From: Alteromonas aquimaris | Lineage (GTDB): Bacteria; Pseudomonadota; Gammaproteobacteria; Enterobacterales; Alteromonadaceae | Length of the DNA: 64,000 nt | NCBI RefSeq assembly: GCF_026183695.1 | Contig: NZ_JAPFRD010000002.1 | Location: 384,732-448,731, forward strand | Reading direction: 5' to 3' | In this document: positions 28,082-35,916 of the stretch, piece after piece | Layout: each line of letters starts with the position of its first letter | How positions within the stretch are numbered: the first letter of the stretch is position 1 | Notes under the pieces: model-generated | The model's database searches: none | What the model was told of the DNA's origin: nothing | Seen by the model: the letters and a program-made list of their open reading frames with translations, nothing else | Program-made: the position numbers and the translations under genes

Positions 28082-29062
28082 ATGAAAACAATGATTAAAA
28101 AGTTTCTACACGGAATTGTGGGTAGCATCGGTTGGCGAATAGCGAAACTGGGGGACAAAAAGCTTATTATATTGATGTACCATAGAATCTTGCCGTCCTC
28201 CGACGAACGATATCGATTTGAAGAGCCTGGTATGGTTGTATCTTACGAATCATTTCGAATGCATATGCAAGTTATAACCGACGAAGGTATTCCCGTTGTG
28301 ACGCCTGAGGCATGGCTAGAGAAGAATGAAAACGAACGCCCCCCTGTTGCAATAGCAATAACATTTGATGATGGATGGCTCGATAATTATCAATACGCCT
28401 TTCCTGTTTTAAAAGAATTTGGTTTTGTTTCGACGCTCTTTGTTGTTACAGATTATCTAGGCTGTCCTGCACCATTTTGGCCTAATCGAGTGCTCCGACT
28501 ACTGCTTGATAAAAACTCAGTTATCTCTGAAGAATGGCATGACTTAGTTAATATGATGCCGTCTAAACCAGTATTACCCATGTCCAGAGATGAGGCGGCG
28601 CACGTAATTGCTTCGCTGAAACATTATAGCGACGATGATATTTATCGAGCGTTAAATAAAATACCTTCTTCTATCTCAGGGCAAATTGAGATGATTAGTG
28701 CAGATCAATTATTGGAAGCTAAAGCCACGATGGGAGTTGAGGTTGGCTGCCACACCCGTCGGCATTATCGATTGCTTGAGGGTTTGGAAGAGTCGTTGTT
28801 GCAAGAGGAAATTGTGGAAAGTAAAGAGATACTCAAAAGCATTATCTCTGAAGATCCCACTACATTTTGTTTCCCCAACGGCGATTACAGTAGCAGAGCG
28901 CTGAAGATGGTTAGAGAAAATTATGTGGCTGCTGTTACAACAGCTCGCGGACATAACATCTCAGGTAATGTCGATAAACATCAGCTAGTTAGGATTGGGG
29001 TGCATAACGATATCAGCGATACACCGTTAAAATTTAAGGCGAGATTATCCACTTTTATGTAA
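28082..29062 (+). CDS. Polysaccharide deacetylase (NodB/CE4 family)
   Basis: A 326-residue CE4-type protein. LIILMYHRILP precedes the catalytic block ITFDDGWLDNYQYA (general base and metal aspartates), with VGCHTRRHYRLL as the H-x3-H-like metal motif and FCFPNGDYS later. Such enzymes remove N-acetyl groups from hexosamines in surface polysaccharides. There is no clear signal peptide, so it may act at the inner membrane or in the cytosol. It is distinct from the DUF3473-type deacetylase at the left edge. It is translationally close to the ATP-grasp gene, suggesting that a freed amino group or its neighbour is then modified. Confidence 0.85.
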   Translation: MKTMIKKFLHGIVGSIGWRIAKLGDKKLIILMYHRILPSSDERYRFEEPGMVVSYESFRMHMQVITDEGIPVVTPEAWLEKNENERPPVAIAITFDDGWLDNYQYAFPVLKEFGFVSTLFVVTDYLGCPAPFWPNRVLRLLLDKNSVISEEWHDLVNMMPSKPVLPMSRDEAAHVIASLKHYSDDDIYRALNKIPSSISGQIEMISADQLLEAKATMGVEVGCHTRRHYRLLEGLEESLLQEEIVESKEILKSIISEDPTTFCFPNGDYSSRALKMVRENYVAAVTTARGHNISGNVDKHQLVRIGVHNDISDTPLKFKARLSTFM

Positions 29063-29170
29063 AAATGATGCCCCGATACTCTGCTATAACGAGGGATACC
29101 CGTGCAACATTTACCTTAGAAACTAATCAAGCTACTATGGAAAATAAGATGTTTAATTTTTATTCTGGTC

Positions 29171-30274
29171 ATGAGTTATTTTATGGTAGATCTATTTTTT
29201 GGAAATCGAAAGACACGCGCGCACTATAGAGCGCTGTTACTCTCATCGTTATTTATAATCGCGTCCCCATATACTCAAGCCATAGAATACGAAAGTTGCG
29301 AGGTGCCTGCGCCGTTGGCATCTTGGGATTTTAATGCTGGAGAGCATCCTGATTCAGGTACGGCTATCGTTGAATGGAAAAATGATCACGGGGGAGTGAA
29401 GTCAATTCCTGGAACTGATTTGCAAGGGATCGAGTTCTTTTTTCGGGGTAAGGATTTTGACAAAGACGCAACATCTGAATGGCGATTTGAAATTAAGCAA
29501 CCTCAAGCCCACACCTTTGAGTACCTAAAATTCCTGCAACCTTCTAATTTTTACCATCGAGCGGTGATTGCAATAACAGCAGCCGAGTCGCTAAATGAAG
29601 CCGAGTGGAATGTGGGTGATACCGTTGAAAATGACAAAGGCATAAAAGGGAAAGTAGCTGGGGTAGACGGCGACGAGTTATTTATTATCGATTATGAACA
29701 ACGGTTTCCACTTCACTGGGGAAAAGACCGATTAATTAAAAATTTGAGCACTTCTGCCACATTTCACAGTGAAAAAAGTAGGGAATTCGTTAACAACAAC
29801 AAATTCTCGACCCAATGGCAAGGCAAATATTCAAATGGTGGAATGACACTTGAGACTCACTCCGTTACGCCACTTAGTGGAGGTGAGGTAGGCGTAGGAT
29901 TTTGTCGCCCGGTTGTAAATACATCGAATGTCCACAAAACTTCGGGAACGGTCAAGAATGCTTTTTTCGATAATGAGCAAGGAGCATGTTTTAACCCAGA
30001 TAATAATGGCAAAATTGTAGAATTTGTCATCGAACGTAAGCGTTCTTCATCTTTAACGGCAAGGGACGGCGGTTATAGAATTTGGCGTAAAGTTGAAGAT
30101 GGTGAGTGGGAGTTAGTGTTTATGAATATGCAACTTCAAAGTTACGTACAGGGAGCGAATTATTTTGATAACGGTTATGTAATGGGGTGGTCAAATAGTG
30201 GATATGATGAGGACACGACATTTTGGTTACTGGAATGGCAATTGTGGAATCAAAAACCTGATTTCCTTAAGTGA
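29171..30274 (+). CDS. Secreted protein of unknown function, paralogue of the 15.3 kb gene
   Basis: A 367-residue exported protein. RALLLSSLFIIASPYTQA (about residues 20-37) forms a signal-peptide core after a basic stretch. The mature region has WDFNAGEHP, WKNDHGGVKS, STQWQGKYSNGGM, IERKRSSSLTARDG and GWSNSGYDED, all aligned with the paralogue at 15289-16422. Aromatic-rich beta segments suggest a jelly-roll fold. No catalytic family was recognised with confidence; polysaccharide lyase or lectin roles are possible. It follows the deacetylase by 108 bases on the same strand. The pair brackets the decoration block. Confidence 0.7.
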   Translation: MSYFMVDLFFGNRKTRAHYRALLLSSLFIIASPYTQAIEYESCEVPAPLASWDFNAGEHPDSGTAIVEWKNDHGGVKSIPGTDLQGIEFFFRGKDFDKDATSEWRFEIKQPQAHTFEYLKFLQPSNFYHRAVIAITAAESLNEAEWNVGDTVENDKGIKGKVAGVDGDELFIIDYEQRFPLHWGKDRLIKNLSTSATFHSEKSREFVNNNKFSTQWQGKYSNGGMTLETHSVTPLSGGEVGVGFCRPVVNTSNVHKTSGTVKNAFFDNEQGACFNPDNNGKIVEFVIERKRSSSLTARDGGYRIWRKVEDGEWELVFMNMQLQSYVQGANYFDNGYVMGWSNSGYDEDTTFWLLEWQLWNQKPDFLK

Positions 30275-31462
30275 CCTCTACCCAGAAATTACACCACGAT
30301 ATTGATGAGGTTTATAATTAATGTGTCACAATGGAAAACGCAGAATTTAAAAACGTTACAGCTAAAAAAATTTTCAAGTCCGTCAAACGCCATGAAGCTG
30401 GTGTAAGGTAGAGTATATGTGCTGCGACATGCGAACTCGTGCGGGACTTTTTTAGTTAGTGAAATGAATATACAGGTCTATAAATTAGTGGAACCAAGCG
30501 TCTTAAATAACACTAGTCTGAGACAAATAAGCTTAAGATAGTGCTTTCTGAACAGTGGTCGAAAGTGGAAACAATAAAAGACGTGCGTTTAACAAAGAGG
30601 TAAAACCATCAGAAAGAAGGCCTGTTAACCATTACCTAATTGAGTCATCCATGCTTCGTGGGCGGATTGCATATAAGCATTCTGACCGCAATTTGGAAAT
30701 CGTCACGAAGCGAAGCCAGATGGACCTGTAGACTCACGCATGAAGGATTTGGTGGCACAGAATCCTAGGTATGCATGTTCAATGCACATGTTTTGACACA
30801 GAGAGAATACTTTGCTGACAACCGCAAGTACACGTATAGTCTTTATAGCAAAGGGACGTTGTAAGAGCGCAAAATGAAGCGGAAGAAACTAACTAGGTCA
30901 AGAAAGACGATTGAAGGGCAATAGGGCGAGAACAGAGATGCTGTATGGATTTCGTATCTGTTCAGCTTAGTAAGGGCAGACGGATAACAGGGTTGAGTAT
31001 GGCCGATGATTATTCTCTGAAATGTTCGGACAGCTAGGTTCTCTCCGTTCTCAATTGTTGTCATCTTGCACGTTTCCTCCGTTAGTTCAGTGAACCATGT
31101 GGTAGGCCTGCTCGGTCTGTTCATCGAATCTGTTTTTGAGATTAGGAGTACGTCTTGAGCGGTTCATCAGTGAGTCGACACCTCCTTTCTCAACCAGTTC
31201 CTGGTACCGAAAGAACGTGTCGCGGGATACGCCCATCACTTTACAGGCCTTTCAAACATTACCCAGCTCTTCAGCCAGATTTAACAGACCTGCTTTGTGT
31301 TTAATGATTGGATTGCTAGTATGTAACATGAGAGTTACATATTTTGTTTTGATTAAAGATTCGACACCTTTATCAAAACGGGTAACTCTCAACTTTTCAA
31401 GAAGATGTGTCAGATCTGGTCGGAACTAATTCAATTTAACAGTTCGAGAAGTTGTATTTTAT
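30275..31462. other. 1.19-kb gene-poor region with IS remnant
   Basis: No intact gene is supported. Short frames on both strands at 30843-31124 and 31136-31429 have no family resemblance of their own, and the second is the antisense of transposase DNA. The right third is a decayed IS481-type transposase (listed separately). The left two-thirds (30275-31080) shows no recognisable features and may be eroded coding or insertion DNA. Confidence 0.6.
31080..31392 (-). pseudogene. IS481-family transposase remnant
   Basis: Read on the minus strand from the ATG at 31327-31329, the DNA encodes MLHTSNPIIKHKAGLLNLA, then ELGNV-stop-KACKVMGVSRDT and LVEKGGVDSLMNRSRRTPNL. This is the N-terminal helix-turn-helix of IS481-type transposases. 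A TGA (complement of 31252-31254) interrupts the frame where a serine is expected. Similarity ends after DEQTEQA at about 31095, so the DDE catalytic core is missing. GAGAGTTAC (31330-31338) and GTAACTCTC (31382-31390) form an inverted pair near the presumed element end. The element is dead and marks a past insertion at the edge of the locus. Confidence 0.72.
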
Positions 31463-32062
31463 TTAACGAGATATAAAACTTTTAGCCTTGAGTTTAATAT
31501 TGTTTATATTGAAGCGACTGCGTTCGCTAGCCCTATTAACATTGGGAAATGGCTCACGAGGAATCGCTTTACCTAAGAAAGGACAGAGCTTTTCCCATCC
31601 ATCACCCTCGGTAAAATTCATAATTAATAAATCATTGGGTCTGTCGCTAAAATATTCAATGACTTCAGCGTTATGTTGATTAAAGCGATTTAGATATAAC
31701 TCTTCATTGCCTTTTGGACAGCCTTTTCCATAAATCCACTCTCTCATCGGTGTGCTTTTTTTACCGAAATGGTTAACCAGGCTCTTCACCCATGCTTGTG
31801 GATCACGAACGCTAAGCACAAATTTACTACCTGGAAACGCTTTATCGACTTCTTTATAGATTATTGGCCAGGGGTTATCCTGAAAGGCATCAAATTTCTC
31901 GGCTCTTTCCATTGCCAATTTTAAGACATTTTCGGCAATGTTTTTGTCTGTTACACCATCTGGTCCCGTTACCGAATACCCGAGCTTTCGCATTGCAACA
32001 GTAAAGCTTGAAGTTCCCGTCTTGTGAAAGCCAATACAAAAAACTTTAGTTTTATTAGTCAC
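31463..32062 (-). CDS. Sulfotransferase 5 (Sulfotransfer_4-like)
   Basis: A 199-residue sulfotransferase-like protein. The PAPS loop is KVFCIGFHKTGTSSFTVAM and the second contact is FVLSVRDPQAWVKSLVNHFG. It starts at a GTG at 32062 with an AAGGAAG ribosome-binding site about 8 bases upstream. It belongs to the shorter Sulfotransfer_4 group, different from the other four. It stands alone between the IS481 remnant and the first PEP-CTERM gene, so it may have been moved from the main cluster by rearrangement. The acceptor is unknown. Confidence 0.78.
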   Translation of the reverse strand: MTNKTKVFCIGFHKTGTSSFTVAMRKLGYSVTGPDGVTDKNIAENVLKLAMERAEKFDAFQDNPWPIIYKEVDKAFPGSKFVLSVRDPQAWVKSLVNHFGKKSTPMREWIYGKGCPKGNEELYLNRFNQHNAEVIEYFSDRPNDLLIMNFTEGDGWEKLCPFLGKAIPREPFPNVNRASERSRFNINNIKLKAKSFISR

Positions 32063-32220
32063 GCCTGTACTTCCTTAAATAATGCTCGCCAAGCGACTTA
32101 TCAAAATTTGTTTACTCTTAAAGTAAAAATAACACAGGCAGTTGGTAAATTGATACAAGTAAGCCTTAAAAACTTCCCAACTGATTGTTTACTATGATTC
32201 AATAAATCGAATAAACAAAA

Positions 32221-32241
32221 AAGCCGCCATGATGGCGGCTT
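32221..32241 (-). terminator. Terminator of the 32.3-kb PEP-CTERM gene
   Basis: AAGCCGCCAT and ATGGCGGCTT form a 10-base stem around a single-base centre. On the minus strand it is followed by TTTTTTG. It lies 17 bases past the stop of the PEP-CTERM gene. Confidence 0.85.
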
Positions 32242-32258
32242 TTATTAGTTAGAAGCGA

Positions 32259-33236
32259 TTATTTAAACTTTCTGCGAGAGAAACCAGCAAGGCCTAGTAA
32301 GCTCACCGCAAATACAGCAAGTGTTGAAGGCTCTGGCGCGTCGATAGCACGAACTGCGAATTGTGCGTTAAGAATGTTCACACCGTTTTCACGGGTAACA
32401 AAGCCTACGCCTTCGTCATCAAAAGTAACATCTAGACCACTCAAGCGAGTGATTAGCTCGTAATTTCTGTGATACTCAGAGGCATCTACGCCAGTAACAG
32501 TGAATTTAACTGAAAAGTCGATAAACCCTTCGCCAGAATCTACGATGTTGAGATCACCTGCACCATCGAAACCAACAATTTTAAAGATGTCTGAACAGCC
32601 GTTTTCATTAACTGAACCAGGTGTACGAGAAGGAGGTCCAAACGGACAAGTACCATCAGCGTCTAGGCCACCATTAGGCGTTTCCCAAAAATCTACCATG
32701 AATTCAAGCTCAGGCGCGTTGACTACTACACCCTCTGGCGCAACTGCTTCGAGTCTTAGACCATCACGAATGCTAACGGTGTCTAACATTTCACCAGTAA
32801 TCGGGAAATTATTGTGACGTACTGCAGTTCCCTGTTTGAATGCAGTTGTGTAATCACCGCCGATGGCCACGGTCATCGCATTCCCTTGCGGAGCGCCTCC
32901 GTTGATATCTACCATCATACCATCTTCGTCCCAACTCTGAGTGGTCTCATTGCTAACCGGAGAGTTGATACTCAGACAGCTTTGGTCGTTGTTGGCATTA
33001 ACGGGATCACCCCAACAAAGGTTATCAGGGAGCGCGCCGGTAGATAAAATAGACGTGCCACCATCTGAGCTGTCACCCGATGCTTCAAGTGAATTTGTTC
33101 CAGAACCAACCGTCGTCCAATTAGAAAAACCCGCTTCGTTTATGAATGACCATTGTTCAATTAATACTGGATCAGCGTAAGCTGAAGTGCTTGCAGTTAA
33201 AACAGTTGCTGCTGCGATTAGATTTAACTTTTTCAT
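32259..33236 (-). CDS. PEP-CTERM sorting-domain protein, THxN-like
   Basis: A 325-residue exported protein. The N-terminal signal peptide is MKKLNLIAAATVLTASTSAYA. The C-terminus is a textbook PEP-CTERM tail: A-P-E-P-S-T, a hydrophobic helix (LAVFAVSLLGLAGF) and the basic end SRRKFK. The middle is acidic and glycine-rich with few lysines. A RHNNFPITG segment resembles the family motif of THxN-type PEP-CTERM proteins, with Arg in place of Thr. It is a likely substrate of the XrtA at 5.1-6.5 kb. A sigma-54-type promoter lies 63 bases upstream and a strong terminator follows, so it is monocistronic. Confidence 0.88.
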   Translation of the reverse strand: MKKLNLIAAATVLTASTSAYADPVLIEQWSFINEAGFSNWTTVGSGTNSLEASGDSSDGGTSILSTGALPDNLCWGDPVNANNDQSCLSINSPVSNETTQSWDEDGMMVDINGGAPQGNAMTVAIGGDYTTAFKQGTAVRHNNFPITGEMLDTVSIRDGLRLEAVAPEGVVVNAPELEFMVDFWETPNGGLDADGTCPFGPPSRTPGSVNENGCSDIFKIVGFDGAGDLNIVDSGEGFIDFSVKFTVTGVDASEYHRNYELITRLSGLDVTFDDEGVGFVTRENGVNILNAQFAVRAIDAPEPSTLAVFAVSLLGLAGFSRRKFK

Positions 33237-33298
33237 ACTCTTTCGATTCCTTTTCTTCTTACGAAAAATTTGTTTGCTTTACGCCCCGCTTAAAGTGG

Positions 33299-33314
33299 TG
33301 CATAGCTCATGCCA
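33299..33314 (-). promoter_or_regulatory. Sigma-54 (-24/-12) promoter for the 32.3-kb PEP-CTERM gene
   Basis: The minus strand reads TGGCATGAGCTATGCA. Compared with the RpoN consensus TGGCACG-N4-TTGCW it has one mismatch in each element and exact GG-to-GC spacing. It predicts a start about 50 bases before the ATG. The same type of element precedes the second PEP-CTERM gene. Confidence 0.7.
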
Positions 33315-33393
33315 AATGATTAAGTGTATGAAAATGCTAATAAAAAAAAGTTGATCTTTTTTTGAAATTCTGGTTTTGTAAAAAAAGCCGACA

Positions 33394-34254
33394 TTATTTT
33401 GGATTGAGCGCGATTCGTTTGGCAATTTTAAACATGATTTTTGCCATTAACCCTCGATTGCCCATTGGTCGCCAGGTTTTTACCATCTTGTTACGATAGG
33501 CATCAAAGTGGATTCCATAGGGGGCACTCACCACAGGCCCTCGCCTTAATAGTATTTTCAGGGCATATGACTCAGCCATACCAGCGCATAGATTTACCGC
33601 CATCACGGTAGACGGGCCTTTTTGCGCCTGAAAATCGACAGTGGAATCATCAACCAGATAACTACGCTGAAGCATTGCGGGGGATAGGCCGATAAGAAAT
33701 TGAATAAGTTGTTCTTCTTCAGTCTTTTTATCTTCGAATCTAAAGTATTCTTCGTAAGTCATTTGCCCAGGCATAAAACATAGTAACGCACACCCTAAGC
33801 CTAGTGGTGCTGCGGTAACAACAGGTATGCCCAGTTCATAACAGCGTTTAAAAACGAGTTTGCGCGCTGCCAAGGCAAAGAAATCCAGGCTATCAATATA
33901 AAGATCAACATCCTTTAAAAAGTCGTCCACATTGGATTCGTTTATCCCCGTGGGGAAGGAGTTTACCTGCATTTCAGGATTAATATCTTTTACCATTTCA
34001 TCCATTACCTGACACTTATCCCGGTCAAGCGTAGACATAAACGCACCAAACTGACGGTTAAAGTTGTGAATATCATATTGATCGAAGTCAGATATATTGA
34101 GTGCACCAATTCCCATCCGGGCCAGGGTTAACATGTGTAAGCTTCCTACGCCACCCGCACCCGCTACCGCTACGCGCGCCTTACGCAGTATTTCTTGCTC
34201 TTCCTGCGTTACCCAACCTATGTTACGCGAAAAGGCCTTGTGATAGTTAAACAT
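33394..34254 (-). CDS. ThiF/MoeB/HesA-family E1-like enzyme
   Basis: A 286-residue protein with the Rossmann loop VAVAGAGGVGSLHML and a FNRQFGAF segment of ThiF-type adenylating enzymes. The usual 'D-x-x-D-N' near the Mg/adenylate site is DSLDFF, and the paired zinc-binding C-x-x-C motifs of MoeB/ThiF are absent. The start at 34254 is chosen because GAGGAG sits 5 bases upstream; a GTG at 34266 is the alternative. Known relatives activate the C-terminus of a ubiquitin-like protein or other carboxylates. No such partner lies nearby. It is divergent from the tviB-like gene. The C-terminal ~40 residues are basic and may contact membrane or polymer. Confidence 0.75.
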   Translation of the reverse strand: MFNYHKAFSRNIGWVTQEEQEILRKARVAVAGAGGVGSLHMLTLARMGIGALNISDFDQYDIHNFNRQFGAFMSTLDRDKCQVMDEMVKDINPEMQVNSFPTGINESNVDDFLKDVDLYIDSLDFFALAARKLVFKRCYELGIPVVTAAPLGLGCALLCFMPGQMTYEEYFRFEDKKTEEEQLIQFLIGLSPAMLQRSYLVDDSTVDFQAQKGPSTVMAVNLCAGMAESYALKILLRRGPVVSAPYGIHFDAYRNKMVKTWRPMGNRGLMAKIMFKIAKRIALNPK

Positions 34255-34266
34255 GGAGCTCCTCAC

Positions 34267-34633
34267 TAATATGTATTACGTAATCTAATCATCGCGTAAC
34301 CACCAAAAAATGAGGTGTTAAATTTTTTGACAGTCACAACGTTTTAAGCGTTTTGCAAAGTATACAACTGATGCCAGGTCACTTCATTTACTAATTTTTA
34401 CGCAGTCTCACTCACAATCGGTCTAGTATAACCTTGGCATCGAAGGTTTGTGATATATCTTAGTTTGTTTACCCACCCTGTGATCTTTTAATCTTTAAAT
34501 TCGTTAAGTGTTAAACAAAAATACTGCGCTTAGTACGTTAATGATTTTCCATCCCGGATAAACTATGACATTATCTTTGGCAGTTTTTATAGTTAACAAA
34601 AATCACTAAACATTCTTCTTGGTAGTTAATGAT
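34267..34633. other. Divergent intergenic region, no gene
   Basis: AT-rich region of about 370 bases between the ThiF-like gene and the sugar dehydrogenase gene. It must contain both promoters, but I found no convincing -35/-10 pair or -24/-12 element. A TTGACA at 34327-34332 lacks a matching -10. Confidence 0.5.
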
Positions 34634-35908
34634 ATGGCACATGATTTTAAAAAAATTGGTATAGTCGGTTTGGGCTATGTGGGATTACCGCTTGCGGTCG
34701 CGTTTGGTCGAAATGATGCCACACTGGGTTTTGATGTTAACCAAAAAAGAATTAAGCAACTTCAAGAAGGGGATGACTTAACCGAAGAGGTGACAAAAGA
34801 TGAACTCGCTGCGGCTACATATTTGTCTTTTTCTGCCGAACCGGATGCACTCAGTGAATGTGATGTCATTATAGTAACTGTCCCGACGCCTATCTATCAG
34901 AATAAACAACCCGATTTCACTCCACTCATCAAGGCAAGCGAAACCATCGGTAAATATATCCAATCTGGTACTGTTGTCGTGTACGAGTCCACTGTGTTTC
35001 CTGGCGCCACAGAAGAAGTGTGTTTACCTGTCATTGAGAAAGTGTCCGGGAAAAAGTTAAATCAAGATTTTTTCGCGGGTTATAGCCCTGAACGGATTAA
35101 TCCAGGCGATAAAACCCGTAAGCTTGCCAGTATTGTTAAAGTCACCTCAGGCAGCACCCCTGAAGTTGCAGAGCGTGTAGATAATTTGTATAAGTCGGTG
35201 ATTACGGCAGGTACCCACAAAGCATCGTCAATTAAGGTCGCAGAGGCATCCAAAGTTATCGAAAATACCCAGCGAGACCTGAATATCGCGTTAATCAATG
35301 AGTTCGTCATGATATTTGAACGCATTGGTATTGATACGGAAGAAGTGTTGGAAGCTGCAGGAAGCAAATGGAACTTTTTACCCTTCAGACCTGGATTGGT
35401 AGGTGGCCATTGTATCGGCATTGACCCATACTACTTGGTGCACAAGGCCGAAGAGGTGGGTCATCATCCCGATGTTATTTTAGCTGGTCGCCGTATTAAT
35501 GACAGAATGGGTGAATATGTGGTTAATCGCCTGATAAAGGCGATGATCAAAAAAGACATTAAGGTGAGTGGCTCAAATGTATTGTTGCTCGGCATTACCT
35601 TTAAAGAAAATTGTCACGATATTCGCAATTCAAAAATTGTCGATATTGCGCACGAGTTACAGGATTACAATGTCAATCTTGATATCTGGGATCCGTGGGC
35701 AAGAGCGGATGAAGTCAAACATGAGTACAATCTTGATTTGGTAGAAACTCCCGTTTCAGGTAAGTACGACGTTGTCATTGCTGCGGTAGGCCATAACGAG
35801 TTCAAAGCTTTAGGCGCACAAGGTTTGGCGGAGCTTAAGAAAGATGGTGCGTTAGTATTTGACCTGAAATATATCTTCGACAAGAAGATCGTTGACGAAC
35901 GACTCTAA
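34634..35908 (+). CDS. UDP-sugar 6-dehydrogenase, TviB/WbpA-like
   Basis: A 424-residue nucleotide-sugar dehydrogenase. IGIVGLGYVGLPLAVAFG is the NAD-binding loop, AGYSPERINPGDK and KVIENTQRDLNIALINE are the central domain, and GGHCIGIDPYYLVHKA contains the catalytic cysteine. The Y-S-P-E-R-I-N-P-G-D pattern is typical of the group that oxidises UDP-GlcNAc (TviB/WbpA) rather than of UDP-glucose dehydrogenase. It makes a UDP-N-acetylhexosaminuronic acid. The ATG at 34634 is preferred to a TTG 15 bases upstream. It lies 8 bases before an epimerase, as in the Vi-antigen tviB-tviC pair. Confidence 0.87.
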   Translation: MAHDFKKIGIVGLGYVGLPLAVAFGRNDATLGFDVNQKRIKQLQEGDDLTEEVTKDELAAATYLSFSAEPDALSECDVIIVTVPTPIYQNKQPDFTPLIKASETIGKYIQSGTVVVYESTVFPGATEEVCLPVIEKVSGKKLNQDFFAGYSPERINPGDKTRKLASIVKVTSGSTPEVAERVDNLYKSVITAGTHKASSIKVAEASKVIENTQRDLNIALINEFVMIFERIGIDTEEVLEAAGSKWNFLPFRPGLVGGHCIGIDPYYLVHKAEEVGHHPDVILAGRRINDRMGEYVVNRLIKAMIKKDIKVSGSNVLLLGITFKENCHDIRNSKIVDIAHELQDYNVNLDIWDPWARADEVKHEYNLDLVETPVSGKYDVVIAAVGHNEFKALGAQGLAELKKDGALVFDLKYIFDKKIVDERL

Positions 35909-35916
35909 GGAATCGT

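Noticed and set aside
30843..31124. A 93-codon minus-strand frame next to the IS remnant
   Set aside because: Out of frame with the IS481 transposase and without its own similarity; composition typical of random DNA.
31136..31429. A 97-codon plus-strand frame
   Set aside because: It is the antisense of the decayed transposase, which explains the open frame.
34430..34450. TTGGCATCGAAGG match upstream of the TviB-like gene resembling sigma-54
   Set aside because: GC is not present at the -12 position.
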